Positions 25,086 through 34,208 of a stretch of 58,980 nt of DNA are shown piece by piece. Location: positions 1 through 58,980 of the forward strand of contig CANDCP010000016.1 of assembly GCA_947383215.1 (NCBI GenBank), written 5' to 3'. A program made the translations under genes and the position numbers. Below the pieces are notes generated by a model. The model did not search any database, had not been told where the DNA came from, and saw only the letters and a list, made by a program, of their open reading frames with translations. Source of the stretch: an uncultured Roseburia sp. (lineage in GTDB: Bacteria > Bacillota > Clostridia > Lachnospirales > Lachnospiraceae). Each line of letters opens with the position of its first letter. Positions within the stretch are counted from its first letter, which is position 1.

Positions 25086-25994
25086 ATGGATGATGGTGGG
25101 AGTCCGAGCACAGGGACTGCGGAAAAAAAGAACCTTTTAAAAAAAATATTTGCAAGATTTCCGTTTGCAGGCACAGAGGACGTGACAGAGGAAGAAATTA
25201 TTTCCATGGTAAACGAGGGACACGAACAGGGCGTGCTCTTAGAGAGCGAAGCGGAGATGATTCATAATATCTTTGAGTTTGGCGATAAGGAGGCCAAAGA
25301 TATTATGACGCATCGAAAGAATATAATATCGCTGGACGGAAACTGTACCTTTGGGGAAGCCATTTCTTTTATGATTGAGAAAAAGAATTCCCGCTTCCCT
25401 GTGTATTTGGATAACATCGATAATATTATCGGTGTGCTACATATAAAAGAGGCGCTGGCGGACAGCCAGAAACCGGAATTAATGGAAGTTCCGATAAAAG
25501 ATATTGAAGGTCTGGTGCGCGATGTGGAGTTTATACCGGAGACCAGAAATATTAATATGCTGTTTAAAGATATGCAGTCGGCAAAAAGTCATATGGTCAT
25601 CGTTGTGGATGAATACGGACAGACGGCCGGACTTGTTGCCATGGAAGACATTCTGGAGGAGATTGTCGGAAATATTTTTGACGAGCATGACGAAGAACAT
25701 ATTCTGATCGAGGCGCAGCCGGACGGCACGTACCTGCTGAGCGGGATGGCGCCGTTAGACGAGGTGGCGAAAGAGTTGTCGGTGTCGTTTGATACGGAAG
25801 ATTACGATACCCTCAACGGTTTTTTGATCTCATTAATCGATAAGATCCCGAACGACGGGGAAGTGTTCGAGGTAAATTATCAGGAATATACGTTTCGCGT
25901 GCTGAAGGTGGAAAACAGGATGATTAAGTCTGTGTGCGCGGAAAAGACGTCCTGTCAGGAAGAAGCCGATATTTCTTGTCAGAAGGAAGAATAA
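25086..25994 (+). CDS. CBS-pair and CorC/HlyC-domain protein
   Basis: 302 residues. AAAGGAGAG lies 13 bases before ATG 25086, rather far. Residues about 40-75 are the CorC lead (TEEEIISMVNEGHEQGVLLE, AEMIHNIFEFGDKEAKDIMT); two CBS motifs follow (about 70-200: IISLDGNCTFGEAISFM, SRFPVYLDNIDNIIGVLHIK, then SHMVIVVDEYGQTAGLVAMEDILEEIVG), and a CorC_HlyC domain (about 210-290, DGTYLLSGMAPLDEVAKEL). Full-length transporters of this group (YrkA/YugS) carry an N-terminal DUF21 membrane domain; this one starts directly at the cytoplasmic part, like E. coli CorC. CBS domains bind adenosine nucleotides. Probable role: regulator or partner of a metal-ion exporter; the partner is not in the window. Confidence 0.9.
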   Translation: MDDGGSPSTGTAEKKNLLKKIFARFPFAGTEDVTEEEIISMVNEGHEQGVLLESEAEMIHNIFEFGDKEAKDIMTHRKNIISLDGNCTFGEAISFMIEKKNSRFPVYLDNIDNIIGVLHIKEALADSQKPELMEVPIKDIEGLVRDVEFIPETRNINMLFKDMQSAKSHMVIVVDEYGQTAGLVAMEDILEEIVGNIFDEHDEEHILIEAQPDGTYLLSGMAPLDEVAKELSVSFDTEDYDTLNGFLISLIDKIPNDGEVFEVNYQEYTFRVLKVENRMIKSVCAEKTSCQEEADISCQKEE

Positions 25995-26004
25995 ATGTTA
26001 TAAT
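25976..26004 (+). promoter_or_regulatory. Sigma-A promoter for yebC
   Basis: TTGTCA (25976-25981) and TATAAT (25999-26004), spacer 17, overlapping the end of the upstream gene. The leader includes the hairpin TGTGCCaCCG/CGGcGGCACA at 26036-26063, which may be a simple leader structure. Confidence 0.75.
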
Positions 26005-26093
26005 ATAAAAGTGTGTAAAAGAGCAGAATTGCGCATGTGCCACCGGCCATTGGCGGCGGCACAGAAGACTACATATAGAAGAGAGGATACATT

Positions 26094-26822
26094 ATGTCAG
26101 GACATTCCAAGTTTGCCAATATTAAACATAAAAAAGAAAAGAACGACGCGGCAAAAGGAAAAATCTTTACGATGATCGGAAGAGAGATTGCAGTGGCAGT
26201 GAAGGAAGGCGGTCCGGATCCTGCAAACAACAGCAGATTGAGAGATGTAATCGCGAAGGCGAAATCCAATAATATGCCGAACGATACGATCGACCGCGGC
26301 ATAAAAAAGGCGGCCGGGGATGCGGGGGCCGTCAATTACGAGACGGCCGTATACGAAGGATACGGACCCTGCGGAACGGCGATTATCGTGAAGGCGTTGA
26401 CAGACAATAAAAACCGTACGGCGGCGAACGTCCGCAATGCGTTTACAAAGGGCCAGGGAAGTATCGGCACGCAGGGCTGCGTTTCTTATATGTTTGATGA
26501 GAAGGGGCAGATTATCGTGGCGAAAGAGGACTGCGATATGGATGCTGACGACCTGATGATGCTTGTATTGGATGCGGGAGCGGAGGATTTTTCGGAGGAA
26601 GCGGACAGCTTTGAGATTATTACGGAGCCTGCGGCGTTTTCCGCGGTGCGCGAGGCCATGGAAAATGAGCGTATCGCGATGGCGAGCGCGGAGGTTACGA
26701 TGATTCCGCAGAATTATGTGGAACTGTCCGAGGAAGCGGATATTGTAAATATTCAGAGAATTCTTGATTTTCTGGAGGATGACGACGACGTTCAGGAAGT
26801 ATATCACAATTGGGATGAGTAA
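26094..26822 (+). CDS. yebC: YebC/PmpR-family protein
   Basis: 242 residues, the family's usual length. Starts MSGHSKFANIKHKKEKNDAAKGK, the YebC signature; RGIKKAAGDAGAVNYETAVYEGYGP and GSIGTQGCVSYMFDEKG are conserved blocks, with the acidic C-terminal DDDDVQEVYHNW. Members are reported either as DNA-binding regulators or, more recently, as helpers of translation at difficult peptide stretches; the window cannot tell which. GAAGAGAGGATACATT precedes the ATG. It has its own promoter and a hairpin in the leader. Confidence 0.95.
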   Translation: MSGHSKFANIKHKKEKNDAAKGKIFTMIGREIAVAVKEGGPDPANNSRLRDVIAKAKSNNMPNDTIDRGIKKAAGDAGAVNYETAVYEGYGPCGTAIIVKALTDNKNRTAANVRNAFTKGQGSIGTQGCVSYMFDEKGQIIVAKEDCDMDADDLMMLVLDAGAEDFSEEADSFEIITEPAAFSAVREAMENERIAMASAEVTMIPQNYVELSEEADIVNIQRILDFLEDDDDVQEVYHNWDE

Positions 26823-26866
26823 AGGTTCCCGCATTCCTGTATTTTTTGTTCAAAGGAGAAGACGAT

Positions 26867-28150
26867 ATGAGTAACGGCTATGGGATAGAGACAAAATGCG
26901 TTCAGTCCGGCTGGCAGCCGGAGTGCGGCGAGCCGAGGGTGCTTCCGATTTATCAGAGTACGACCTTTAAATACGATACGAGCGATCAGATGGGGCGCCT
27001 GTTTGATTTAGAGGACAGCGGCTATTTTTATACGAGGCTTCAGAATCCGACGAATGATGCGGTCGCATCTAAAATAGCGGAACTGGAGGGCGGCGTTGCG
27101 GCAATGCTCACCTCCTCGGGACAGGCTGCCAATTATTTTGCGGTGTTTAATATTTGCGAGGCCGGAGATCACATCGTCGTATCGAATTCAGTCTATGGGG
27201 GCACGTTTAATCTCTATGGAACGACGTTGAAAAAGCAGGGGATTGACTGTACATTTGTAGATCCGGACGCGTCATACGAAGAGATCAGCGCGGCTTTCAG
27301 AGCAAATACAAAGGCGCTTGTCGCCGAGACGGTAGCCAATCCGTCGCTGGTCGTTTTGGATATCGAAAAGATGGCAAAGGTTGCGCACGACCACGGGACG
27401 CCGCTGATTGTGGACAACACATTTCCGACGCCGATTAACTGCAGGCCGTTTGAGTGGGGCGCGGATATTGTGACGCACTCCACGACAAAATATATGGACG
27501 GACATGCCATGAGCGTCGGGGGCTGTATTGTGGACAGCGGCAATTTTGACTGGGCGGCGCATGCGGATAAATATCCTGGTCTGACAAGGCCGGACGAATC
27601 ATATCATGGTATTATCTATACGGAAAAGTTTGGGAAACTTGCCTATATCACGAAGGCGACGTCGCAGCTTATGCGCGACCTCGGTTCCATTCAGTCTCCG
27701 CAGAATGCGTTTTTGTTGAATGTGGGATTGGAGACGCTTCATTTGAGGGTGCCGCGTCACTGTGAGAATGCGCGCAAGGTCGCGGAGTATCTGAGGGGGC
27801 ATGAGAAGGTTGCGTGGGTAAATTATCCGGGATTAGAGAACAATAAATATTATGCGCTTGCAAAGAAATACATGCCGGACGGTACCTGCGGAGTGATCTC
27901 ATTCGGGTTAAAGGGCGGAAGGGAGGTCTCCGTCGGATTTATGGATAAATTAAAGCTTGCGGCGATTGTAACGCATGTCGCGGACGCGAGGACTTGCGTG
28001 CTGCACCCGGCGAGCCATACGCATCGTCAGATGACGGACGAGCAGCTTAGGGAGGCCGGAATTGCGCCGGATCTGATCCGGTTTTCGGTGGGAATTGAAA
28101 ATGTCAGGGACATTATTGCCGATTTAGAACAGGCATTGGAGACAGTTTAA
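26867..28150 (+). CDS. metY: O-acetylhomoserine sulfhydrylase-type PLP enzyme
   Basis: 427 residues from ATG 26867 (AAAGGAGAAGACGAT upstream; the earlier in-frame start has no site). Cys/Met-metabolism PLP family: YTRLQNPTNDAVASKIAELEGG, SSGQAANYFAVF and YGGTFNLYGTTL are core blocks; the PLP lysine is in HSTTKYMDGHA (about residue 216); SVGIENVRDIIADLEQAL closes the fold. The length and the substrate loop favour O-acetylhomoserine aminocarboxypropyltransferase, which makes homocysteine from O-acetylhomoserine and sulfide; cystathionine-type activities cannot be fully excluded. No SAM riboswitch or T-box is seen upstream. It is followed after 25 bases by glgA. Confidence 0.9.
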   Translation: MSNGYGIETKCVQSGWQPECGEPRVLPIYQSTTFKYDTSDQMGRLFDLEDSGYFYTRLQNPTNDAVASKIAELEGGVAAMLTSSGQAANYFAVFNICEAGDHIVVSNSVYGGTFNLYGTTLKKQGIDCTFVDPDASYEEISAAFRANTKALVAETVANPSLVVLDIEKMAKVAHDHGTPLIVDNTFPTPINCRPFEWGADIVTHSTTKYMDGHAMSVGGCIVDSGNFDWAAHADKYPGLTRPDESYHGIIYTEKFGKLAYITKATSQLMRDLGSIQSPQNAFLLNVGLETLHLRVPRHCENARKVAEYLRGHEKVAWVNYPGLENNKYYALAKKYMPDGTCGVISFGLKGGREVSVGFMDKLKLAAIVTHVADARTCVLHPASHTHRQMTDEQLREAGIAPDLIRFSVGIENVRDIIADLEQALETV

Positions 28151-28175
28151 CAAATACATATGGGAGGGAAATTGC

Positions 28176-29624
28176 ATGAAAAAAATACTTTTTGCAGCTT
28201 CAGAATGTGTGCCATTTATTAAAACGGGAGGGCTCGCCGATGTGTGCGGGGCGCTGCCGAAAGAATTTGACAAAAAGGACTGGGACGTGCGGGTAGTGCT
28301 GCCGAATTATACATGCATACCGGAGCATTTCAGAAATCAGTTCGAATATGTTACTCATTTTTATATGAACGCGGGTCCGTATATTCAGAATAAATATGTG
28401 GGCGTGCTGAAGTATGAGATGGATGGCGTGACATATTACTTTATTGATAACAGAGAGTATTTTGAGTGCTTTCTGCCATATGGGGATATCCGTTATGATG
28501 TGGAAAAGTTCATTTTCTTCGATAAAGCGGTATTGTCTATGCTTCCTCTGATCGGATTTCAGCCGCAGCTGATTCACTGCCACGACTGGCAGACCGGATT
28601 TATTCCGGTGTATCTGAAAAATGAGTTTCAGGGAGATCCGTTTTTCTGGGGGATGAAGTCGATTATGACGATTCACAACCTGAAGTTCCAGGGGGTGTGG
28701 GATGTCAAAACGGTAAAAGCGCTTTCCGGTCTTCCGGCGGATTTGTTCACGCCTGACAAGCTGGAATTTAAAAAGGATTCCAATATGTTAAAGGGCGGCC
28801 TTGTATACGCGGACTATATTACGACGGTAAGCGATACTTATGCGAATGAGATACAGACGGACTTCTATGGGGAAGGCTTAAACGGCCTGCTCGCCGCAAG
28901 GCATTATGATATGCAGGGAATTGTAAACGGTATTGATTACAATGAATACAATCCGCAGACGGATAACAAGATTTATGTCAATTACGGCGCGGAGGATTTC
29001 CGCAAAAAGAAGTTCCAGAATAAGACGAGGCTTCAGGAGGAGCTTGGGCTTGCGGTTGATAAGAAGAAATATATGATAGGCCTGATTTCGAGATTGACGG
29101 ATCAGAAGGGCCTTGATTTGATTAACTTTGTAATCGATCGTCTGGTGGATAATTATACGCAGCTCGTGGTGATTGGGACGGGAGAACCGCAGTATGAGAA
29201 TATGTTCCGGCATTATGCGTGGAAGTACGGCGATAGGATCTCTGCGAATATCTGTTACTCCGATGATTTGGCGCATAAGCTCTATGCGGCCGCCGACGCG
29301 TTTTTAATGCCGTCGCGGTTTGAACCTTGCGGTTTGACGCAGCTGATTTCTTTCCGTTACGGAACGATACCGATTGTGCGCGAGACCGGCGGTTTGAAGG
29401 ATACGGTAGTGCCGTACAATGAGTATGATAATACTGGAGACGGATTCTCCTTTAGCAATTATAACGGGGAAGAGATGCTCAATACGATTAATTATTCCAA
29501 GCAGATTTTCTTTGACAAGAAAAAGCAGTGGAATCAGATGATAGATCGCGGAATGGCGAAGGATTTCTCATGGAACGCATCGAAATTCCGCTATGAGGGG
29601 CTTTATAATTATCTGATCGGCTGA
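28176..29624 (+). CDS. glgA: Glycogen synthase (GT5)
   Basis: 482 residues; GGGAGGGAAATTGC precedes ATG 28176. It adds glucose from ADP-glucose to the growing alpha-1,4-glucan. The KxGGL motif is KTGGLADVCGALPKEF (residues about 16-31); further blocks: CHDWQTGFIPVYL, TIHNLKFQGVW, YADYITTVSDTYANEI, GIVNGIDYNEYNP, and a C-terminal MPSRFEPCGLTQLISFRYGT with VRETGGLKDTV. Glycogen branching and ADP-glucose pyrophosphorylase genes are not in the window. Gene is close behind metY but unrelated in function; a terminator follows at 29652. Confidence 0.97.
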   Translation: MKKILFAASECVPFIKTGGLADVCGALPKEFDKKDWDVRVVLPNYTCIPEHFRNQFEYVTHFYMNAGPYIQNKYVGVLKYEMDGVTYYFIDNREYFECFLPYGDIRYDVEKFIFFDKAVLSMLPLIGFQPQLIHCHDWQTGFIPVYLKNEFQGDPFFWGMKSIMTIHNLKFQGVWDVKTVKALSGLPADLFTPDKLEFKKDSNMLKGGLVYADYITTVSDTYANEIQTDFYGEGLNGLLAARHYDMQGIVNGIDYNEYNPQTDNKIYVNYGAEDFRKKKFQNKTRLQEELGLAVDKKKYMIGLISRLTDQKGLDLINFVIDRLVDNYTQLVVIGTGEPQYENMFRHYAWKYGDRISANICYSDDLAHKLYAAADAFLMPSRFEPCGLTQLISFRYGTIPIVRETGGLKDTVVPYNEYDNTGDGFSFSNYNGEEMLNTINYSKQIFFDKKKQWNQMIDRGMAKDFSWNASKFRYEGLYNYLIG

Positions 29625-29651
29625 ATAGAATAGGGGAAAACACATATAATA

Positions 29652-29679
29652 AGCAGGCGGAAACGCCTGCTTTTTTGCT
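29652..29679 (+). terminator. Intrinsic terminator after glgA
   Basis: GCAGGCG-GAAA-CGCCTGC followed by TTTTTTGC. A seven-pair GC-rich stem on a GAAA loop with T-tract, 30 bases after the glgA stop. Confidence 0.93.
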
Positions 29680-29714
29680 TTTGAATACACGTATAGAGAA
29701 AAGGGGTTGACGAG

Positions 29715-30509
29715 ATGAAGAGAAAGATGAATGAGATAGAAATGGCCAGAAATAGCGTGATGGAGGAGTTGCCAAAAACAATGTCAGGGAAAAACGAGAA
29801 ATGTAATCAGACTGAGGAAAAGAAAACACAGGCAGAGGAGAAGAATCAAAAGACAGATGAAAATATAAGAGAGAGCGGACAGATCTCACTTTTGGAAAGC
29901 CGGTATGACCATCGGATTCACTTGCTGTCAGTAATCGGGGAGATCGAGGGGCACGAGTGCCTGTCATCAAATACGAAGACCACAAAATACGAGCATGTTC
30001 TGCCGCGCCTGGCAGAGATTGAAGATTCCAAGGATGTAGACGGTGTTTTGGTGCTTTTAAATACGGTTGGAGGAGATGTGGAGTCAGGGCTGGCAATTGC
30101 CGAAATGCTGGCTTCCCTAAGCAAGCCTACCGTGTCGCTCGTCCTTGGCGGAAGTCATTCCATCGGAGTGCCGTTAGCCGTCTCTACGGATTATTCATTT
30201 ATCGTTCCCACAGGGACAATGGTGATTCATCCGGTCAGAATGAGCGGGACGGTGATCGGAGCGCCGTCGACTTACGACTACTTTAAGCAGATGCAGGACA
30301 GGATTTTAAGCTTTGTAGAAAATCACTGTCATGCGAAAATGGCAAGGCTGGAAGAAATGATGATGAATACGGGGATGCTCACGAAGGATCTCGGAACGAT
30401 TCTCGTCGGCGCGCAGGCGGTAGAGGAAGGGCTTATTGATGCGGTTGGGGGGATCGACGAGGCGTTAAAGCGGCTCCATGATATGATCGACGCATTAAAG
30501 AAATCTTAA
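29715..30509 (+). CDS. tepA: ClpP-like serine protease (TepA/YlfI type)
   Basis: 264 residues; AAAAGGGGTTGACGAG precedes ATG 29715. The first about 55 residues are a charged, disordered region (MSGKNEKCNQTEEKKTQAEE) not found in ClpP. Then a ClpP fold: VDGVLVLLNTVGGDVESGLAIAEML, the nucleophile region VLGGSHSIGVPLAVS, and the histidine segment PTGTMVIHPVRM; the acidic partner is expected near the C-terminal third. TepA of Bacillus is linked to translocation and spore proteins. In Clostridia this gene usually stands next to ftsK/spoIIIE; here uppP lies between them. Cytoplasmic; substrate unknown. Confidence 0.88.
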   Translation: MKRKMNEIEMARNSVMEELPKTMSGKNEKCNQTEEKKTQAEEKNQKTDENIRESGQISLLESRYDHRIHLLSVIGEIEGHECLSSNTKTTKYEHVLPRLAEIEDSKDVDGVLVLLNTVGGDVESGLAIAEMLASLSKPTVSLVLGGSHSIGVPLAVSTDYSFIVPTGTMVIHPVRMSGTVIGAPSTYDYFKQMQDRILSFVENHCHAKMARLEEMMMNTGMLTKDLGTILVGAQAVEEGLIDAVGGIDEALKRLHDMIDALKKS

Positions 30510-30552
30510 GAAATAAATATGCCGGAAAAAAGAGAAGATAAGAAACCTTCTA

Positions 30553-30581
30553 ATGACAAAAGTTTCAAAATATGGTATCAT
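30553..30581 (+). promoter_or_regulatory. Putative promoter for uppP
   Basis: ATGACA (30553-30558) and TATCAT (30576-30581), spacer 17. The predicted transcript leader is about 115 bases and contains paired segments at 30609-30650. Confidence 0.5.
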
Positions 30582-30608
30582 TTAGAAAGCGTACAGGCGT
30601 GTGTATTC

Positions 30609-30650
30609 GCACAAATTCGAAGCGGTTTGATGTATCGTGCGGATTTGTGC
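30609..30650 (+). promoter_or_regulatory. Structured leader of uppP
   Basis: GCACAAATTCG (30609-30619) and CGGATTTGTGC (30640-30650) pair over 11 positions with one G-T pair, 20-base loop. Farther out GTACA (30590-30594) and TGTAC (near 30686) also match, just before the AAGGAGG of uppP. No known RNA family recognised. Confidence 0.4.
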
Positions 30651-30703
30651 AGGAGATAAATGAGCGTGCATTTTGGCGTTTTCGGTGTACCAAGGAGGCA
30701 ATT

Positions 30704-31576
30704 ATGTCATTATTACAATCGATTTTTATGGGGTTTATCCAGGGAATTACGGAGTTTCTTCCGGTCAGCAGCTCCGGTCATCTGGCAATTTTCAAACAGT
30801 TGTTTCAAGTCGAAGAGCCGGGGATGTTTTTTGATATTCTTCTTCATATCGGAACATTAATTGCGGTTTTTGCCGTATATTACAAAGACATTGGAAGGTT
30901 AATTGTGGAAGGCTGTTGTATCATAAGAGACGCCTGCGCGAATATAGGGATTTTTTTCGGCAATTCGGGGAAAAGAGAAAAGCCTTACCGCCGTGTGATA
31001 AACAGTAATTACCGCAAATTTGTGATGCTCATAATTGTCTCTACGATACCGACCGGCATCATTGGAATTGCGGCGAAGGATTTGGTTGAAATGGCGGGCC
31101 AGATTTTAATTGTTCCGGGGATCTGTCTGATAGTGACGTCCATTCTTCTGTTTATCGCGGATCATGTGCAGGATGGGGGCAAGGTTCCGAAAAATGTGAC
31201 ATATACCAATGCGTTTATCATAGGTATCTGCCAGGGAATTGCCACGCTGCCGGGAATTTCCAGGTCGGGGATGACGATAACGGCATGTCTGCTGGCGGGA
31301 TTTAACCGCAGATTTGCCGTTAAGTATTCATTTATTATGTCTATTCCCGCAATACTCGGCGCGCTGGTTCTTGAGATTAAGGATGTAGACTTTTCGCTTA
31401 TAGAGGGAAGCGACGTTTTCAATTATATAGCGGGTACGGTCGTTGCGGCTGTCGTCGGATATATCTGCATTAAGACGATGCTGGTAGTCGTGCGGAATAA
31501 AAAGTTTGTGATATTTTCAATATATTGTCTGATTGCCGGGGCGGTGTGCATCGGTTCCTATTTTTATCTGGCTTAA
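30704..31576 (+). CDS. uppP: Undecaprenyl-diphosphatase
   Basis: 290 residues from ATG 30704 with AAGGAGGCAATT; the frame is open upstream to 30572 but has no start signal there. Recycles undecaprenyl diphosphate to the monophosphate carrier for cell wall synthesis, and confers bacitracin tolerance. Family blocks: FIQGITEFLPVSSSGHLAIF (active-site region, residues about 11-30) and GICQGIATLPGISRSGMTI (about 170-190); at least six membrane-spanning stretches. Located between tepA and ftsK, with its own promoter and structured leader. The N-terminal cytoplasmic insert is short (GNSGKREKPYRR). Confidence 0.95.
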   Translation: MSLLQSIFMGFIQGITEFLPVSSSGHLAIFKQLFQVEEPGMFFDILLHIGTLIAVFAVYYKDIGRLIVEGCCIIRDACANIGIFFGNSGKREKPYRRVINSNYRKFVMLIIVSTIPTGIIGIAAKDLVEMAGQILIVPGICLIVTSILLFIADHVQDGGKVPKNVTYTNAFIIGICQGIATLPGISRSGMTITACLLAGFNRRFAVKYSFIMSIPAILGALVLEIKDVDFSLIEGSDVFNYIAGTVVAAVVGYICIKTMLVVVRNKKFVIFSIYCLIAGAVCIGSYFYLA

Positions 31577-31614
31577 GGGCCCGATAAAATGCGCAGTCAG
31601 TTCAGGAGGTAGTT

Positions 31615-34164
31615 ATGGCAGCGGGTAATACTGGAAAGAAAAGTTTAAAAAAGCAGACTCCGAAAAAAAAGTCCGGCGCAAGCCAGGAGAAATCTTTTCG
31701 CAATGAAATCATTCTGTGGATACTGCTTGCAGTCTGCATCATTTTATTTTTTTCAAACTTTGGACTCGGAGGGAATGCGGGGAATCACCTGAGCGCCTTC
31801 TTTTTTGGGCTGTTTGGATTTATGGCGTATATTTTCCCGGTGTGTTTTTTTGTAGGCACGGTTTTTGTCCTTTCAAACAGAGAGAATCGGATTGCGACAG
31901 TGAAGGTGGTCGCCGCGGTTTTGTTTATCGTATTTTTGTGTCTGTTCGGTCAGCTTGTCACGGATACCGCAAAGAGCCAGACGGCGTTTGAGGCGTTTCA
32001 CAGCAGCATGGATACGAAGGGCGGCGGCGGATTCATCGGAGGAGCGTTAGAGAGGCTGCTCTATCCTAATTTTGGCGCGGTCGGTACATATGTGATAGAT
32101 ATTATTGTGCTGATAATTTCGCTTGTTTTGATTACGGAGCGTTCCGCCCTGCGCGGGCTGCAAAAGGGCGGAAAGGTAATTTATGATTCGGCAAAGGATA
32201 ACAGGCGGCGCAGGGAAGCGTACGCGAGTCAAAAGAAAGAGCGCGAGCGGGCGGCGGAGCAGAAGAGAGTGGATAAAAAGGTCAGCGGTGTTGCGCTTGA
32301 CACGAAGCTTGCGCCGCATTCGGATTCTTCAAAGATTCCGTTAGATTCGGATAAGATTGGCGAGATTAAAATCGAAGATATCCCTGAAATTCCGACGGTG
32401 GAAAGCGAGGAGCATATCAAGCTTACAAGCGGCTGCGCACAGTCTGAGACGGACAGCGCAAAGATAGCGGAGGCTTCAAACCCGGATACGGAGACGAATT
32501 TTCATACATTGTTTGACGGGCCGAAGGAAGAGGATTTGCCGGGAGAGGGGAAGGACTCTGTCTGTGAAGATGAACCTGTGCGGACAAAAAAGCGGCCGGC
32601 AAAGCAGACAAAAGAGGAAATTGAGGCGGATATTTCAAAGATTGAGGAGGCGGCGGAGCAGGCAGTCCAAAAGAGCGAGGGGGCGGATTCCTATGAGTTC
32701 CCGCCGATTCGCCTTCTAAAATCCGGGGACAGAAATGCCGTTGGAGATTCCAAAGGGTATTTGCAGGAAACCGCGATGAAATTGCAGCAGACTTTAAAGA
32801 ATTTTAATGTAAATGTTACGATAACGAATGTCAGCTGCGGCCCGGCGGTTACGCGTTACGAAATTCAGCCGGAGATGGGGGTAAAGGTCAGCAAAATTGT
32901 GGGTCTTTCTGATGATATCAAGCTGAATCTGGCCGCTGCGGATATCCGAATTGAGGCGCCGATCCCCGGAAAAGCGGCAATCGGAATTGAGGTGCCGAAC
33001 AAAGAGAGCGTGCCTGTGATGTTTCGGGGGCTCGTGGAATCAAAGGAATTTCAAAATCATCCGTCTCCGATTGCGTTTGCGGCCGGAAAGGATATTGCGG
33101 GGAACGTCGTAGTTACGGATATCGCCAAAATGCCGCATTTGCTGATTGCGGGCGCGACCGGCTCCGGGAAATCAGTCTGCATCAACACGATTATTATGAG
33201 TATTTTGTATAAAGCCCACCCGGACGATGTAAAATTGATTATGATTGACCCGAAAGTGGTAGAGCTAAGCGTCTATAACGGGATACCGCATCTGTTTATC
33301 CCTGTCGTCACTGACCCGAAAAAAGCGGCCGGGGCTTTGCACTGGGCCGTGTCGGAGATGACGGACCGTTATAACAAATTTGCAGAATACGGCGTGCGCG
33401 ATTTAAAAGGGTATAATCAGAAGGTAGAGGCGGTTACGGCGCAGGAGGATCCGACAAAGCCGCAGAAGATGCCGCAGATTGTCATAATTGTGGATGAGCT
33501 TGCGGATCTTATGATGGTGGCTCCCGGCGACGTGGAGGATGCGATTTGCCGTCTGGCGCAGCTTGCAAGGGCGGCGGGCATTCATTTGATTATTGCGACG
33601 CAGCGTCCGTCCGTCAATGTTATTACGGGGTTAATTAAGGCAAATATGCCCTCAAGAATTGCGTTTTCCGTGACTTCCGGCGTGGATTCGCGGACAATTC
33701 TCGATATGAACGGAGCGGAGAAGCTGCTTGGGAAGGGCGATATGCTGTTTTATCCGCAGGGGCTGCAAAAACCGCAGCGCGTCCAGGGAGCGTTTGTTTC
33801 CGATAAAGAAGTTTCCGATGTCGTGGAGTTTATAAAGAATCAGCACGGCGAAGTTTCGTACAGTGAAGAGATTGAGGCAAAAGTAAGCACAATCAGCGCG
33901 GCGTCCGCGTCCGCAGAAAATGCGGGGGCGTCCGGCGATGAGCGGGATGTATATTTTTTAGATGCCGCAAAGCTTTTGATTGATAAGGATAAGGGTTCTA
34001 TCGGTATGCTGCAGCGTTATTTTAAGATTGGGTTTAACCGTGCGGCGCGCATTATGGACCAGCTGGAGGAGGCCGGGGTAGTGGGGCCGGATGAGGGGAC
34101 GAAACCGAGGCAGATTATGATGTCGCCCGAACAGCTGGAGATTTATGTGGAAGAGAATCTTTAG
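31615..34164 (+). CDS. ftsK: DNA translocase FtsK/SpoIIIE
   Basis: 849 residues; TCAGGAGGTAGTT precedes ATG 31615. An ATP-driven hexameric pump that clears chromosomal DNA from the division or sporulation septum. Residues about 28-175 carry four membrane segments. A charged linker (about 190-370) is rich in Asp, Glu and Lys. The motor follows: [19 protein letters not shown] (alpha domain), Walker [10 protein letters not shown] (about 517), [20 protein letters not shown] (Walker B), and [16 protein letters not shown]. The C-terminal winged-helix gamma domain (about 775-849, [20 protein letters not shown]) reads polarity sequences. Full length. Confidence 0.96.
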   Translation: MAAGNTGKKSLKKQTPKKKSGASQEKSFRNEIILWILLAVCIILFFSNFGLGGNAGNHLSAFFFGLFGFMAYIFPVCFFVGTVFVLSNRENRIATVKVVAAVLFIVFLCLFGQLVTDTAKSQTAFEAFHSSMDTKGGGGFIGGALERLLYPNFGAVGTYVIDIIVLIISLVLITERSALRGLQKGGKVIYDSAKDNRRRREAYASQKKERERAAEQKRVDKKVSGVALDTKLAPHSDSSKIPLDSDKIGEIKIEDIPEIPTVESEEHIKLTSGCAQSETDSAKIAEASNPDTETNFHTLFDGPKEEDLPGEGKDSVCEDEPVRTKKRPAKQTKEEIEADISKIEEAAEQAVQKSEGADSYEFPPIRLLKSGDRNAVGDSKGYLQETAMKLQQTLKNFNVNVTITNVSCGPAVTRYEIQPEMGVKVSKIVGLSDDIKLNLAAADIRIEAPIPGKAAIGIEVPNKESVPVMFRGLVESKEFQNHPSPIAFAAGKDIAGNVVVTDIAKMPHLLIAGATGSGKSVCINTIIMSILYKAHPDDVKLIMIDPKVVELSVYNGIPHLFIPVVTDPKKAAGALHWAVSEMTDRYNKFAEYGVRDLKGYNQKVEAVTAQEDPTKPQKMPQIVIIVDELADLMMVAPGDVEDAICRLAQLARAAGIHLIIATQRPSVNVITGLIKANMPSRIAFSVTSGVDSRTILDMNGAEKLLGKGDMLFYPQGLQKPQRVQGAFVSDKEVSDVVEFIKNQHGEVSYSEEIEAKVSTISAASASAENAGASGDERDVYFLDAAKLLIDKDKGSIGMLQRYFKIGFNRAARIMDQLEEAGVVGPDEGTKPRQIMMSPEQLEIYVEENL

Positions 34165-34208
34165 ACGGCTGCAGATAGAAAAGAGAGGAAGAGCTTAAGG
34201 AGGATAAA

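Noticed and set aside
26097-26834. 245-codon minus-strand frame opposite yebC
   Set aside because: Shadow of the yebC gene; no ribosome binding site or recognisable product.
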